DNA from: Perlucidibaca piscinae DSM 21586 | GTDB lineage: Bacteria; Pseudomonadota; Gammaproteobacteria; Pseudomonadales; Moraxellaceae | DNA length: 64,000 bases | Assembly: GCF_000420045.1 (NCBI RefSeq) | Contig: NZ_ATUE01000005.1 | Coordinates: forward strand, 682,001 to 746,000 | Reading direction: 5' to 3' | Part shown: positions 28,256 to 36,696 of the stretch, in pieces | Layout: each line of letters opens with the position of its first letter | How positions within the stretch are numbered: the first letter of the stretch is position 1 | Program-made: the position numbers and the translations under genes | Notes under the pieces: model-generated | Told to the model about the DNA's origin: nothing | What the model saw: only the letters and a program-made list of their open reading frames with translations | Database searches by the model: none

Positions 28256-29662
28256 TTACAGCGAGGCGCGTCCGCTGTTGCCGCCGTTGCGCCCGCCACC
28301 ACCCTGCGAGCCGCCGCCATTTCCGTTGCCGCCTCGTGGCCGGCGACGGCGTGCCGGCTGCCCGCCATCGCCACCGGGAGCGTTGCCTGAGCCGGATGCC
28401 GGCTTCTGCTGCGCACGCGCCGGTCTGGCCGCTGCCGGCGCATTCTGCGCCCGCGTCGGCTTGTCGGCACGTGGCGCGCGCGGCGGTGGTGTCTTGCGCA
28501 GCGGTTCCGGCTTGGCGTTCGGGTCCGGCTCGAAGCCCGGCACCACCACCTGCTCGATCTTCAGCTTGATGGTGCGCTCGATGTCGCGCAGCAGCTTGTG
28601 CTCGTCGACGCAGACCAGCGAGCAGGCCTCGCCGCCGGCGCCGGCACGCCCGGTACGTCCGATGCGATGCACGTAGTCCTCGGGCACGTTGGGCAGCTCG
28701 TAGTTGACCACATGCGGCAGGCCGTCGATGTCGATGCCGCGGGCCGCGATGTCGGTGGCCACCAGCACGCGCAGGCGGCCGGCCTTGAACTCGCTCAACG
28801 CCTTCTCGCGCGCGCTCTGGCTCTTGTTGCCATGAATCGCCATGGCCGGAATGCCGTCCTTGTCGAGGCCTTCGGCCAGGCGGTTGGCGCCGTGCTTGGT
28901 GCGCGTGAACACCAGCACCTGCGACCAGTCACCCTGGCGGATCAGGGTCTCCAGCAACGCCTTCTTGGCATCGCGATCGACCGGATAGACGCGCTGGCGA
29001 ATGCGCTCGACCGTGGTGTTCGGCGGTGTCACCGAGACCTCGGCCGGGTTGTCCAGCAGGCCGCGCGCCAGGTCGCGGATCTCGCTGGCGAAGGTCGCCG
29101 AGAACAGCAGGTTCTGGCGCTGCTTGGGCAGCAGCGCGAGCACGCGGCGGATGTCGCGGATGAAGCCCATGTCGAGCATGCGGTCGGCCTCGTCCAGCAC
29201 CAGCAGCTCGACGCCGCCGAGGTCGATGTGGCCCTGCCCGGCGTGATCAAGCAGGCGGCCCGGGGTGGCCACCAGGATGTCCAGACGCTGACGCAGGCGA
29301 GCGGTCTGCGGATTGATGTTGACGCCACCGAACATGACCATCGACGACAGCTTCAGGTACTTGCCGTAGGTCTCCACGCTTTCGCCGACCTGCGAGGCCA
29401 GCTCCCGGGTCGGGGTCAGCACCAGGGCGCGGATGCGGGCCTTCTGGCCGGGATGCAGCGGCTTCTGGGTGTGCAGACGTTGCAGCAGGGGCAGGGTGAA
29501 GCCGGCCGTCTTGCCGGTGCCGGTCTGGGCGGCAGCGAGCAGGTCACGACCGGAAAGCACGACCGGAATGGCCTGCTGCTGGATCGGGGTCGGAGTGGTG
29601 TAGCCGGTCTCCTCGACTGCGCGCAGCAGTTCGGGAAGCAGGCCGAGATCGGCAAAGGACAT
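28256..29662 (-). CDS. rhlE: DEAD-box RNA helicase, RhlE type
   Basis: 468-residue ATP-dependent RNA helicase. Visible are the Q motif ([20 protein letters not shown]), Walker [34 protein letters not shown] (motif II), SAT (FSATFASEI), [13 protein letters not shown], and the [10 protein letters not shown] motif VI. The C-terminal tail from about residue 375 is basic and ends in a Gly/Arg/Asn-rich stretch typical of RhlE, probably for RNA contact. RhlE proteins act in ribosome assembly and RNA turnover. The start at 29662 (MSFADLGL) matches the family. Confidence 0.93.
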   Translation of the reverse strand: MSFADLGLLPELLRAVEETGYTTPTPIQQQAIPVVLSGRDLLAAAQTGTGKTAGFTLPLLQRLHTQKPLHPGQKARIRALVLTPTRELASQVGESVETYGKYLKLSSMVMFGGVNINPQTARLRQRLDILVATPGRLLDHAGQGHIDLGGVELLVLDEADRMLDMGFIRDIRRVLALLPKQRQNLLFSATFASEIRDLARGLLDNPAEVSVTPPNTTVERIRQRVYPVDRDAKKALLETLIRQGDWSQVLVFTRTKHGANRLAEGLDKDGIPAMAIHGNKSQSAREKALSEFKAGRLRVLVATDIAARGIDIDGLPHVVNYELPNVPEDYVHRIGRTGRAGAGGEACSLVCVDEHKLLRDIERTIKLKIEQVVVPGFEPDPNAKPEPLRKTPPPRAPRADKPTRAQNAPAAARPARAQQKPASGSGNAPGGDGGQPARRRRPRGGNGNGGGSQGGGGRNGGNSGRASL

Positions 29663-29830
29663 GACAGAGGTTCCGCATACGGGTGCGCATGATAGCGCAT
29701 GCGGACGCCCCCTGCTGGTGCGCAGCTGTTCCTCCTTCTTGCCGACAGGACGCCACGAGCGCATGCTTGGGCCCAGCGCGGCTGATGCCGACGCGCCTCA
29801 CAACAATAAAAAAACAATGAGGGATGCGCC

Positions 29831-31996
29831 ATGACCCGATCCGGGACATCCGCACGTCATGCCCTGCTGCTGGTGCTCGCCAGCGCCGGCCTGCTTGCCG
29901 CCTGTGGCGGCTCCGACGACACCGGCTCCAGCACCGGCGACACCGTGGCACCACGCCAGGTCACCACGCCCCAGACCCGCCATGACATGGCCAACGGCTG
30001 CTACCGCCTGCGCGAGGTCGGTGGCCGTCTGGTGGCGCGCGACGGCGATCAGCGCTATGTCGCCACCGCCACTGGCGCGGACAGCGCCGAGCCGTTCTAT
30101 CTCAAGCCCACGGCCCTGGGGCGCTACCTGCTGTCCGCCCGGGATGGGTCGCTGATGCGTGCCGGCGACACGGTGTCACCCGCGCCAGCACCCTCGGATG
30201 CAAGTGACTGGCATGTCGATGGCGACGGACGCAGCGGCTTTCGTCTCCGGCCCCAGTCGGACCAGCGCTTTCTCGCGGTGGCGCCCGATACGGGCAGGCT
30301 GATCCTGTCCACCACGCCATCGCTGTTCCGCTTCGAGCCCGCCACGGGTTGCACGGCCTATCCCGAGATCACCGTCAATGCGCGCGGTGACAGCTTCAGC
30401 GGCACCCTGCCTGGGGGTGCGGTGCTGGGCTTTGCCGATGCCCATGTGCACATCAGCGCGACCGATTTCCTCGGTGGCGCGCATTACGGCAACCCCTTCC
30501 ACCGCTTCGGCGTCGCTCATGCCCTGGGTGACTGCAAGGAGCGTCATGGCGAGGACGGTCGCGAAGACCTGGTCGGCAACCTCTATGCCACCGACCCGCT
30601 CGCCAGTCACGACACCCAGGGCTGGCCGACCTTCGTGAGCTGGCCGGCCGCGCATGCGCTCACCCACGAGGGCATGTACTACAAGTGGGTGGAGCGGGCC
30701 TGGAAGGCCGGCCTGCGCATCATGGTCAACGAGCTGGTCGAGAACGAGGTGCTGTGCACCCTCAACAGCACGCTCAAGGGGCGCACGCCACGCTGCAATG
30801 AAATGGACTCGGCGACCGCGCAGGTGCAGACCATGCGTGACCTGCAGGATTACATCGATGCCCAGGAGGGCGGTCCCGGCAAGGGCTGGTTCCGTCTGGT
30901 GACGACCCCGGCCGAGGCGCGCCAGGTCATCGCCCAGGGCAAGCTGGCCGTGGTGCTGGGCGTGGAGATCTCGCACCTGTTCAACTGCACGGTGCGCTAC
31001 GGTCTGCTCCCGGTGCTGCCCGAGACCCAGGGCTGCGACCCGGCCACGGTCGACGCCCAGCTGGAACGTCTGCATGCGCTGGGGGTGCGTCAGCTGTTTC
31101 CGGTGCATGAGTTCGACAATGCCCTCGGCGGCAACGGCATCTTCGACGGGCTGGTGCTGAACTTCGGCAACAAGCTCGATACCGGCCAGTTCTGGCAGAC
31201 CTACGACTGTCCGGAGGATGACTATTTCTACGAAGCGGGCGCCATCATGACCACGGTGCCCGGCGCCTTTGACAACGATGACCCGCTGAGCACCCTGCTG
31301 CGCCAGCTCGCGGGCGGCACCGCACCGGTCTACAAGTCCAGCAAGCGCCAGTGCAATGCCCGCAGCATCACCCCGGTCGGGCGCTATGCCATCGAACGCA
31401 TGATGGATCGCGGCATGATCATCGATCTCGACCACCTCGAGCTGAAGATGAAGAGCGAGGTCATCGACATGGCGCGCGCACGCAACTACCCGCTGACCTC
31501 GACCCATGGCGGCCATGGCGGCATCTCCATGACGCAGGCACGTGACATCTTCCGTCTCGGTGGTCTGATCTACGACTACAAGGGCAACGGCAAGGGCTTC
31601 GTGTCTTCGCTGAACAAGGCGCGCGCCGCGCATGCCGCCAGCGGCACCTCGCATGCCTTCGCCTTCGGCTTTGGCGCCGACACCAATGGCATGGGTGCCC
31701 AGGCGGATCCGCGCGGCCGTGATGCGCGTCCGGTCAGCTACCCCTTCACCCTGTTCTCGGGGGCTGACTGGGGCAGCGACTTCAACGGCATCAAGCCCGT
31801 GGTGTTCGAGCGCCAGCGCTCCGGCGAGCGCGTCTACGACACCGACCGCGATGGCCAGGCGCATTACGGCCTGATTGCCGACTGGGTCGAGGAGGTGCGT
31901 CTCGAGGGCGGCCGCGAGGCGCTGACGCCACTCTACCGCTCCGCCGAGGTCTATCTGCAGATGTGGGAGCGCGCGCTTGCCAACCGCCAGCGCTGA
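29831..31996 (+). CDS. Lipoprotein with beta-trefoil-like and M19-like peptidase domains
   Basis: 721 residues with a lipobox LLAAC (Cys25), so a lipid-anchored envelope protein. About residues 50-175 hold short Tyr/Phe-rich repeats (RYLLSARDGSLM, FRLRPQSDQRFLAVA) that look like a beta-trefoil. From about residue 197 a metal-dependent hydrolase domain shows DAHVHIS, GVEISHLFNC, VHEFDNALGG, DLDHLELKMKSEV, TSTHGGHGG and FGADTNGMG, resembling peptidase family M19 (membrane dipeptidase) with altered motifs. The substrate is unknown. The next gene starts inside its 3' end. Confidence 0.75.
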   Translation: MTRSGTSARHALLLVLASAGLLAACGGSDDTGSSTGDTVAPRQVTTPQTRHDMANGCYRLREVGGRLVARDGDQRYVATATGADSAEPFYLKPTALGRYLLSARDGSLMRAGDTVSPAPAPSDASDWHVDGDGRSGFRLRPQSDQRFLAVAPDTGRLILSTTPSLFRFEPATGCTAYPEITVNARGDSFSGTLPGGAVLGFADAHVHISATDFLGGAHYGNPFHRFGVAHALGDCKERHGEDGREDLVGNLYATDPLASHDTQGWPTFVSWPAAHALTHEGMYYKWVERAWKAGLRIMVNELVENEVLCTLNSTLKGRTPRCNEMDSATAQVQTMRDLQDYIDAQEGGPGKGWFRLVTTPAEARQVIAQGKLAVVLGVEISHLFNCTVRYGLLPVLPETQGCDPATVDAQLERLHALGVRQLFPVHEFDNALGGNGIFDGLVLNFGNKLDTGQFWQTYDCPEDDYFYEAGAIMTTVPGAFDNDDPLSTLLRQLAGGTAPVYKSSKRQCNARSITPVGRYAIERMMDRGMIIDLDHLELKMKSEVIDMARARNYPLTSTHGGHGGISMTQARDIFRLGGLIYDYKGNGKGFVSSLNKARAAHAASGTSHAFAFGFGADTNGMGAQADPRGRDARPVSYPFTLFSGADWGSDFNGIKPVVFERQRSGERVYDTDRDGQAHYGLIADWVEEVRLEGGREALTPLYRSAEVYLQMWERALANRQR

Positions 31997-32384
31997 GCAC
32001 CGGCACCCAGGCCAGGCGCTGCTTTTCCTGCTCGCTGCCGGTGTCGCGCTGGTCCTGCTCTGGTACTGGCTGGCACCCGCGGCGGAGCCGGTGCCGGCTG
32101 CTCCGGCAGGGCCCGTCCTGCGCGTGGTCGCGTGGCAGGTGCAGGAGGGTCGCCGTGTGCACGGACCGGACCGGGTCAGCGCCCGCGCCGGTGAACGTCT
32201 GCGCCTCCAGGTGCGTAGCGACCGTGACGACGAACTCCACATCCATGGCTACGAGCTGCACCTGGCGCTGGTGGCGAATCAGTCCCGGACGCTGGAGCTG
32301 GACCTGACCCGCAGCGGGCGTTTCGAGGTCGAGCTGCACCGTGCCCATCTGCCGCTGACCGTGCTGGAGGTCCAGCCCCGGTGA
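31977..32384 (+). CDS. Membrane-anchored cupredoxin-like protein
   Basis: 135 residues if translation begins at TTG 31977, which has GGGAG 7 bases upstream and overlaps the previous gene by 20 bp, implying coupling. One N-terminal membrane segment (about 12-32) is followed by a cupredoxin-like beta domain: SARAGERLRLQVRSDRDDEL, then HIHGYELHLALV and RSGRFEVELHRAHLPLTVLEV. His88, His90, His121 and His124 could bind metal, but there is no cysteine, so it is not a type 1 copper site. The downstream membrane protein overlaps by 4 bp. Confidence 0.72.
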   Translation: MPTASAEHRHPGQALLFLLAAGVALVLLWYWLAPAAEPVPAAPAGPVLRVVAWQVQEGRRVHGPDRVSARAGERLRLQVRSDRDDELHIHGYELHLALVANQSRTLELDLTRSGRFEVELHRAHLPLTVLEVQPR

Positions 32385-33841
32385 GGTCTGCCGTCCGCCA
32401 TGTCCTTGGCCTGCTGCTGATGGCCGCCCCGGGCCTGCTGCCTGCGCTGGCCAGCGCGCACTCCTTCGGCAAGACCTATGCCTTGCCGGTGCCATTCTGG
32501 CTCTACAGCTACGGTGCGGCCGCCGCACTCGTGCTGTCTTTCCTGGTGGCTGCCTGGCTGGCCCGAGCCCCGGCCGTCGCGCAGTCCGCGCCCGTGCCGC
32601 TGCCGGCGGATGTCCCGCCACTCCGGGGTGCTGGCTGGCGACTCTGGCAGAGCATCAGCCTGGCCGGCCTGGTCGTTTCGGTGGCGGCCGGCCTCATGGG
32701 GTCGCGCAATCCCTACGCCAACATCAGCATGACCTGGTTCTGGGTCATCTTCCTGCTCGGCACCACCTACCTGACGGCACTCATCGGCAACGGCAACGAT
32801 CGCGCCAACCCCTGGCATGTGCTGGGGCAGTGGCTGGGTCGGCGCCACCGGGGATGGCAGCAGGGCCGCTGGCGCTACCCGGACTGGCTGGGCTATTGGC
32901 CGGCACTGCTGCTGTACATGGCGGTGATCTGGGCCGAGCTGTTCGCGCATGTGCTGCCAGTCACCCTGGCCTGGCTGCTGCTGGGCTACACCGTGCTGAC
33001 CGTGGCGGGCTGTGCCGCGTTCGGCAGTGCAGCCTGGTTGCGTCATGGCGAGTGCTTCAGCGTCTTCCTGCGGCTGATCGGGCTGCTCTCCTGCCGCCGT
33101 GACGGCCGCTGGCAACTGCCCGGACAGGACCTGCTGCGCTACCGCTGCGATTCGCTGTCGCTGCTGGTGTTCCTGCTGTTCATGCTGGCGGCGACCAGCT
33201 TTGACGGTCTGCACGAGACGGCGTTCTGGGTCAGCCTGTTCTGGCGCGACGGCCTGGCGCTGTTCGGTGGCTGGCTGACACCGCCACTGGTGCGCCACTA
33301 CCCGCTGCTGCTGGACCTGTATCTGCTCTGGCAGACCCTGTGGCTGCTGCTTTCAGCGTTTGTCTATCTGGGCTTGTTCATGGCCTGCATGGTCTGGATG
33401 CGCCGGCTGACCGCGAGTGCCCTGGGCGTACGCGAGCTGGCGCTGCGCTTCGCCTTCAGCCTGCTGCCCATCGTGCTGGTCTATCACCTCAGCCACTACC
33501 TGGCCCTGCTGGTCAGCCAGGGCACCCAGCTCCTGCCACTGCTGTCCGATCCCCTGGGGCGGGGGTGGAACCTGTTCGGCACTGCCGGGCTGCTGCGCGT
33601 GCCGGTGACCCTGGAGGCCGGTACGGTCTGGCATCTGCAGGTGGTGCTGATTGTCGCCGGTCACGTCGCCAGCGTCTGGATCGCTCATGTCGAGGCATTG
33701 CGGCTATTTGGCAGCGTGCGCCTTGCCTTGCGCAGCCAGCTGCCGTTGCTGCTGCTGATGGTGGCCTTCACCGTCAGCGGCTTGTGGATCCTGGCGCAGC
33801 CGTTCAGCCCCGGCATCAGTCTGCAGGGGCTGTCGGCCTGA
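32381..33841 (+). CDS. Polytopic membrane protein of unknown function
   Basis: 486 residues. A signal-peptide-like N terminus (to ALASAHS) is followed by about 9-10 hydrophobic helices. Charged loop motifs include IGNGNDRANPWHVLGQWLGR and QDLLRYRCDSLSL. Several histidines and Tyr/Trp lie in membrane regions (VYHLSHYLALLVSQ), which could coordinate a metal or haem. The GTG start overlaps the cupredoxin gene stop (GTGA), so both are produced together. I recognise no family. A role with the cupredoxin in copper or redox handling is only a context-based guess. Confidence 0.7.
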   Translation: MRSAVRHVLGLLLMAAPGLLPALASAHSFGKTYALPVPFWLYSYGAAAALVLSFLVAAWLARAPAVAQSAPVPLPADVPPLRGAGWRLWQSISLAGLVVSVAAGLMGSRNPYANISMTWFWVIFLLGTTYLTALIGNGNDRANPWHVLGQWLGRRHRGWQQGRWRYPDWLGYWPALLLYMAVIWAELFAHVLPVTLAWLLLGYTVLTVAGCAAFGSAAWLRHGECFSVFLRLIGLLSCRRDGRWQLPGQDLLRYRCDSLSLLVFLLFMLAATSFDGLHETAFWVSLFWRDGLALFGGWLTPPLVRHYPLLLDLYLLWQTLWLLLSAFVYLGLFMACMVWMRRLTASALGVRELALRFAFSLLPIVLVYHLSHYLALLVSQGTQLLPLLSDPLGRGWNLFGTAGLLRVPVTLEAGTVWHLQVVLIVAGHVASVWIAHVEALRLFGSVRLALRSQLPLLLLMVAFTVSGLWILAQPFSPGISLQGLSA

Positions 33842-33847
33842 CCCGGC

Positions 33848-34738
33848 TCAGAGCCCGTGATCGCGGAACCAGTTCCGCGTCAGCTTCCAGGCGTAGTTCG
33901 CGGCAGCCTTGTCGTAGGTCGGCCGGTAGTCGGCATGGAAGCCGTGGTTCAGGCCCGGGAACACCACGATGTCCGAGCCTGAGCCGGACTGCTGCAGAGC
34001 GGCGCGCATGCGCTCGACCTGCTCGTCCGGCACATAGGCGTCGCTGCCGGCGTACAGGCCCAGCACCGGTGCCTTGATCTCGCTGGCGACATCCAGCGGA
34101 TCTGCCGGCTTGATTTCCGACTTCTGGCCGCCGAGCAGGCCGTAATACGACACGCCGGCCTTGATGGACGGGTTGTGACGGGCATACAGCCAGGTCATGC
34201 GGCCGCCATAGCAGAATCCGATGACGCCGGCGCGCTGGCTGTCGGCGCGACCCGAGGCGCGGGCAAAGGCGAGACTGGCGTCGAGGTCGGCGAAAACCTG
34301 GGCATCCGGCACCTTGCTGACCACCTGACTGAAGATCTCGCCGATGTCGTTCAGTTTCGAGACATCACCCTGGCGCGCGAACAGCTCCGGAGCGATGGCG
34401 TAGTAGCCGAGGTGGGCGAGGCGGCGACAGACATCCTTGATGTACTCGTGCACGCCGAAGATCTCCTGGATCACCAGGATGACCGGGTACTTGCCGGCCT
34501 TGGCCGGCGCCGCGCGGTAGGCGGGGATGCTGCCGCCAGCCACCGGCACGCTGACCTCGCCGGCCACCAGGCCCTTGCTGTCGGTCTTGATGGCCTGTGC
34601 CAGCACCGGACTGGATGCCAGCGCAAAGCCGGTGGCCAGCGAGCTGACCAGGAACTGGCGACGGCCCATGCCGTGCCGGGAAACGGTGCTGTCGGCCTCC
34701 AGCGGACGCAGGCCGAACTGGTTCAATGCCAGTGTCAT
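33848..34738 (-). CDS. Dienelactone hydrolase family protein, Tat-exported
   Basis: 296 residues. The N terminus has a twin-arginine motif GRRQFL and a hydrophobic stretch ending LAQA, predicting export by Tat to the periplasm. The hydrolase core carries the Cys nucleophile in GVIGFCYGGRM, Asp in LYAGSDAYVP and His in LNHGFHADY, plus the oxyanion segment VILVIQEIFGVHEYI. Dienelactone hydrolases cleave cyclic esters; no aromatic-degradation genes are nearby, so the real substrate is unclear. GGGAG lies upstream of the ATG at 34738. Confidence 0.88.
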   Translation of the reverse strand: MTLALNQFGLRPLEADSTVSRHGMGRRQFLVSSLATGFALASSPVLAQAIKTDSKGLVAGEVSVPVAGGSIPAYRAAPAKAGKYPVILVIQEIFGVHEYIKDVCRRLAHLGYYAIAPELFARQGDVSKLNDIGEIFSQVVSKVPDAQVFADLDASLAFARASGRADSQRAGVIGFCYGGRMTWLYARHNPSIKAGVSYYGLLGGQKSEIKPADPLDVASEIKAPVLGLYAGSDAYVPDEQVERMRAALQQSGSGSDIVVFPGLNHGFHADYRPTYDKAAANYAWKLTRNWFRDHGL

Positions 34739-34864
34739 GTCTTTCTCCCTATTCAGATCGTCGCCGAAGCTACTGCGTGCCGGCGCGCTTGGCAATCCGA
34801 CGCAAGACAATAGGCCGGTCGCGTGGTATCAACGTGCGCCATAGCCCCTCGGGAGATCGACGAC

Positions 34865-35716
34865 ATGCCACGCACCATCCTCATCACCGGCTGTTCCAGC
34901 GGCATTGGCCAGGCCCTGGCCCGCGAGCTGCATCGCCGTGGCGAGACCGTCATCGCCACCGCTCGCCGTCGCGACGACCTCGCCGAGCTGGCAGCGGCCG
35001 GGCTGCAGGTACATGCGCTTGACGTGACGCTGGCAGACAGTCGTGACCGTCTGATGACCTGGCTGGATGCGCAGGGCCTGGCCGTCGACGTGCTGGTGAA
35101 CAATGCCGGCTATGGCGCCATGGGGCCGTTGCTGGACATGCCCGACGAACGCCTGCGGCACCAGTTCGATGCCAACGTGTTCGGTCTGCTGGCGATGACG
35201 CAGGCTCTTGTGCCCGCCATGGCGTCGCGCGGTCGCGGTCTGGTGGTCAATGTCGGCAGTGTTTCCGGTGTGCTGGTGACCCCGTTCTCCGGCGCCTACT
35301 GCGCCACCAAGGCGGCGGTGCATGCCCTGTCCGATGCCCTGCGTCTGGAGCTGGCGCCGTTCAACGTGCAGGTCATGGTGGTGCAGCCAGGGGCCATCGC
35401 CTCCGAGTTCGGCGCCAATGCCAGCCGCGAGGTGCACGCGTGGCTGCCGGATGATTCGCTCTATGCCCCGGTGCGCGACGCCATTGCGGCACGCGCAAAC
35501 GCCTCGCAGCAGCATGCCACGCCGGCCAGCGAGTTCGTCGCCGCCATGGCCGACGCCCTGCTCGCCGAGCATCCGCCGGCCTATGTGCGCATCGGCAGCG
35601 GCAGCACGCTGCTGCCGTTCCTGCGTTACGGTCTGCCGCGCCGGCTGCTGGACCGCATTCTGCGTCGCCGCTTCCGGCTCGATCAGCCGTTGCCGGTCAG
35701 CCCGTCATCGCGCTGA
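34865..35716 (+). CDS. Short-chain dehydrogenase/reductase
   Basis: 283-residue NAD(P)-dependent oxidoreductase. TGCSSGIGQALARELHRRGE near residues 8-27 is the dinucleotide-binding glycine motif; an Arg-rich patch after beta-2 (ATARRRDDL) suggests NADPH. NNAGYG and the catalytic Ser...YCATK (Tyr and Lys) are present. The C-terminal extension (LRYGLPRRLLDRILRRRFRL) is basic and possibly membrane-associating. GGGAG lies 9 bases before the ATG at 34865. Divergent from the dienelactone hydrolase gene. Substrate unknown. Confidence 0.88.
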   Translation: MPRTILITGCSSGIGQALARELHRRGETVIATARRRDDLAELAAAGLQVHALDVTLADSRDRLMTWLDAQGLAVDVLVNNAGYGAMGPLLDMPDERLRHQFDANVFGLLAMTQALVPAMASRGRGLVVNVGSVSGVLVTPFSGAYCATKAAVHALSDALRLELAPFNVQVMVVQPGAIASEFGANASREVHAWLPDDSLYAPVRDAIAARANASQQHATPASEFVAAMADALLAEHPPAYVRIGSGSTLLPFLRYGLPRRLLDRILRRRFRLDQPLPVSPSSR

Positions 35717-35758
35717 CCGGCCGGGCCGGGCGGCGTGTGCCCGGTCAGACGTGACGGC

Positions 35759-36073
35759 TCAGTCGGGCAGGGCAGGGGTGTTGCAGAGGCCGTCTGCACG
35801 CTGCAGCCAGGTCTCGTGCTTTTTCGGGTAGCCGGCTTCCTGCCAGGCGCGGGCAACCGCATTGGCAGCCCGGCAGTCGGCAGCCCGGTCACGACCGGCA
35901 TCCGCCTTGAACGCGTCCTCGGCCGCGTCGGCCTGGCGCCAGGCGGTGCCCACGAAGGGTATCGAGGCCGAAGAGAACATCAGCATCAGCAGCAGGCCGA
36001 GCAGGCTGCCGATGAAGAAGGAACGCAGGCCGCGACGCAGCGTGTAGCGGGGGATTTGCGGAGCAGAAGTCAT
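35759..36073 (-). CDS. Small single-pass membrane protein
   Basis: 104 residues. A positively charged N terminus (RYTLRRGLRS) precedes one hydrophobic segment FFIGSLLGLLLMLMFSSASI, giving an inside-out anchor. The periplasmic part has two cysteines (AADCRAANAV and DGLCNT) that could form a disulfide. No family recognised. It converges with the SDR gene across a 36-base inverted repeat region and lies 135 bp from the ssrA 3' end. Confidence 0.6.
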   Translation of the reverse strand: MTSAPQIPRYTLRRGLRSFFIGSLLGLLLMLMFSSASIPFVGTAWRQADAAEDAFKADAGRDRAADCRAANAVARAWQEAGYPKKHETWLQRADGLCNTPALPD

Positions 36074-36145
36074 GCCGGTCTCAGTATGTTGTTGTTGGTA
36101 TGTCGTGCGCTGCCAGCCGCCGCTATGGCTGCCGGCAACGCAACA

Positions 36146-36178
36146 AAAAGCCCGCGCGGGACTGGCCAGGCGGGCTTT
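36146..36178 (-). terminator. ssrA transcription terminator
   Basis: AAAGCCCGC (36147-36155) pairs with GCGGGCTTT (36170-36178), a 9-bp stem with a 14-base loop. On the minus strand the stem is followed by a run of five T. It begins 31 bp after the mature 3' end of the tmRNA. Confidence 0.82.
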
Positions 36179-36208
36179 CGGTTGACCGGATCGCTCCGGT
36201 CGCTGAGG

Positions 36209-36564
36209 TGGTGGAGATGGCGGGGATCGAACCCGCGTCCGCCAGCACTCGACCCTCGGATCTACATGCTTAGTCGTCTCTACTGATTTGACCGGTCACG
36301 GCCCGAGCGACAGGGCGTGAACAGCGAGTCTCTGAGGTTTTAGCGGGTCGGCGCGAGACAAGCCTTCCAGCGATCCGGTATTTTTTGCGCCGACGTCCCC
36401 CGCATACCGGCATGCAGGTTCGGTCGTAGGCCGGGTTTTTAGGCGGCCAGTGCGTAGTTTTCGTCGTTTGCGACTATTTTTTGGAATGTTGATTCAGGAG
36501 AGGCACTCCACTCTCCGCATGCACCTGCGGGCTTCATCACCAGCGTCGAAGCCATGTCATCCCC
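36209..36564 (-). ncRNA. ssrA: Transfer-messenger RNA
   Basis: 356-nt tmRNA that rescues stalled ribosomes together with SmpB. The 5' end GGGGATGACATGGCTTCGAC pairs with the 3' part (CATCTCC next to ACCA) in a 7-bp acceptor stem; the T arm GCGGGTTCGATCCCCGC and encoded CCA end at 36209. The tag reading frame, 36471-36439, encodes ANDENYALAA followed by TAA, close to pseudomonad and Acinetobacter tags. smpB lies 1.6 kb away on the same strand. An RpoD-like promoter sits 12-40 bp upstream of the mature 5' end. Confidence 0.97.
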
Positions 36565-36575
36565 ACAGCATCTTC

Positions 36576-36604
36576 ACTATACGCCGCCGGCAGCAGACTG
36601 TCAT
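36576..36604 (-). promoter_or_regulatory. Sigma-70 promoter of ssrA
   Basis: Minus strand ATGACA (36604-36599), 17-base spacer, TATAGT (36581-36576): five of six consensus bases in each box with ideal spacing. It is directed at the tmRNA gene whose mature 5' end is at 36564. Confidence 0.7.
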
Positions 36605-36696
36605 GCGTTGCCTGCAGCAGACGGCCACTTGTAGTGCGTGCCAGCCTGCACTAAGGTGAGGCATATCCAACAAAAATTAGAACCTGAGGAGCCCTG

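Noticed and set aside
35713..35748. Inverted repeat CTGACCGG/CCGGTCAG at the end of the SDR gene
   Set aside because: An 8-bp stem with a 20-base loop, GC-rich and without a T tract; could be a weak bidirectional terminator but is not distinguishable from chance at this GC content.
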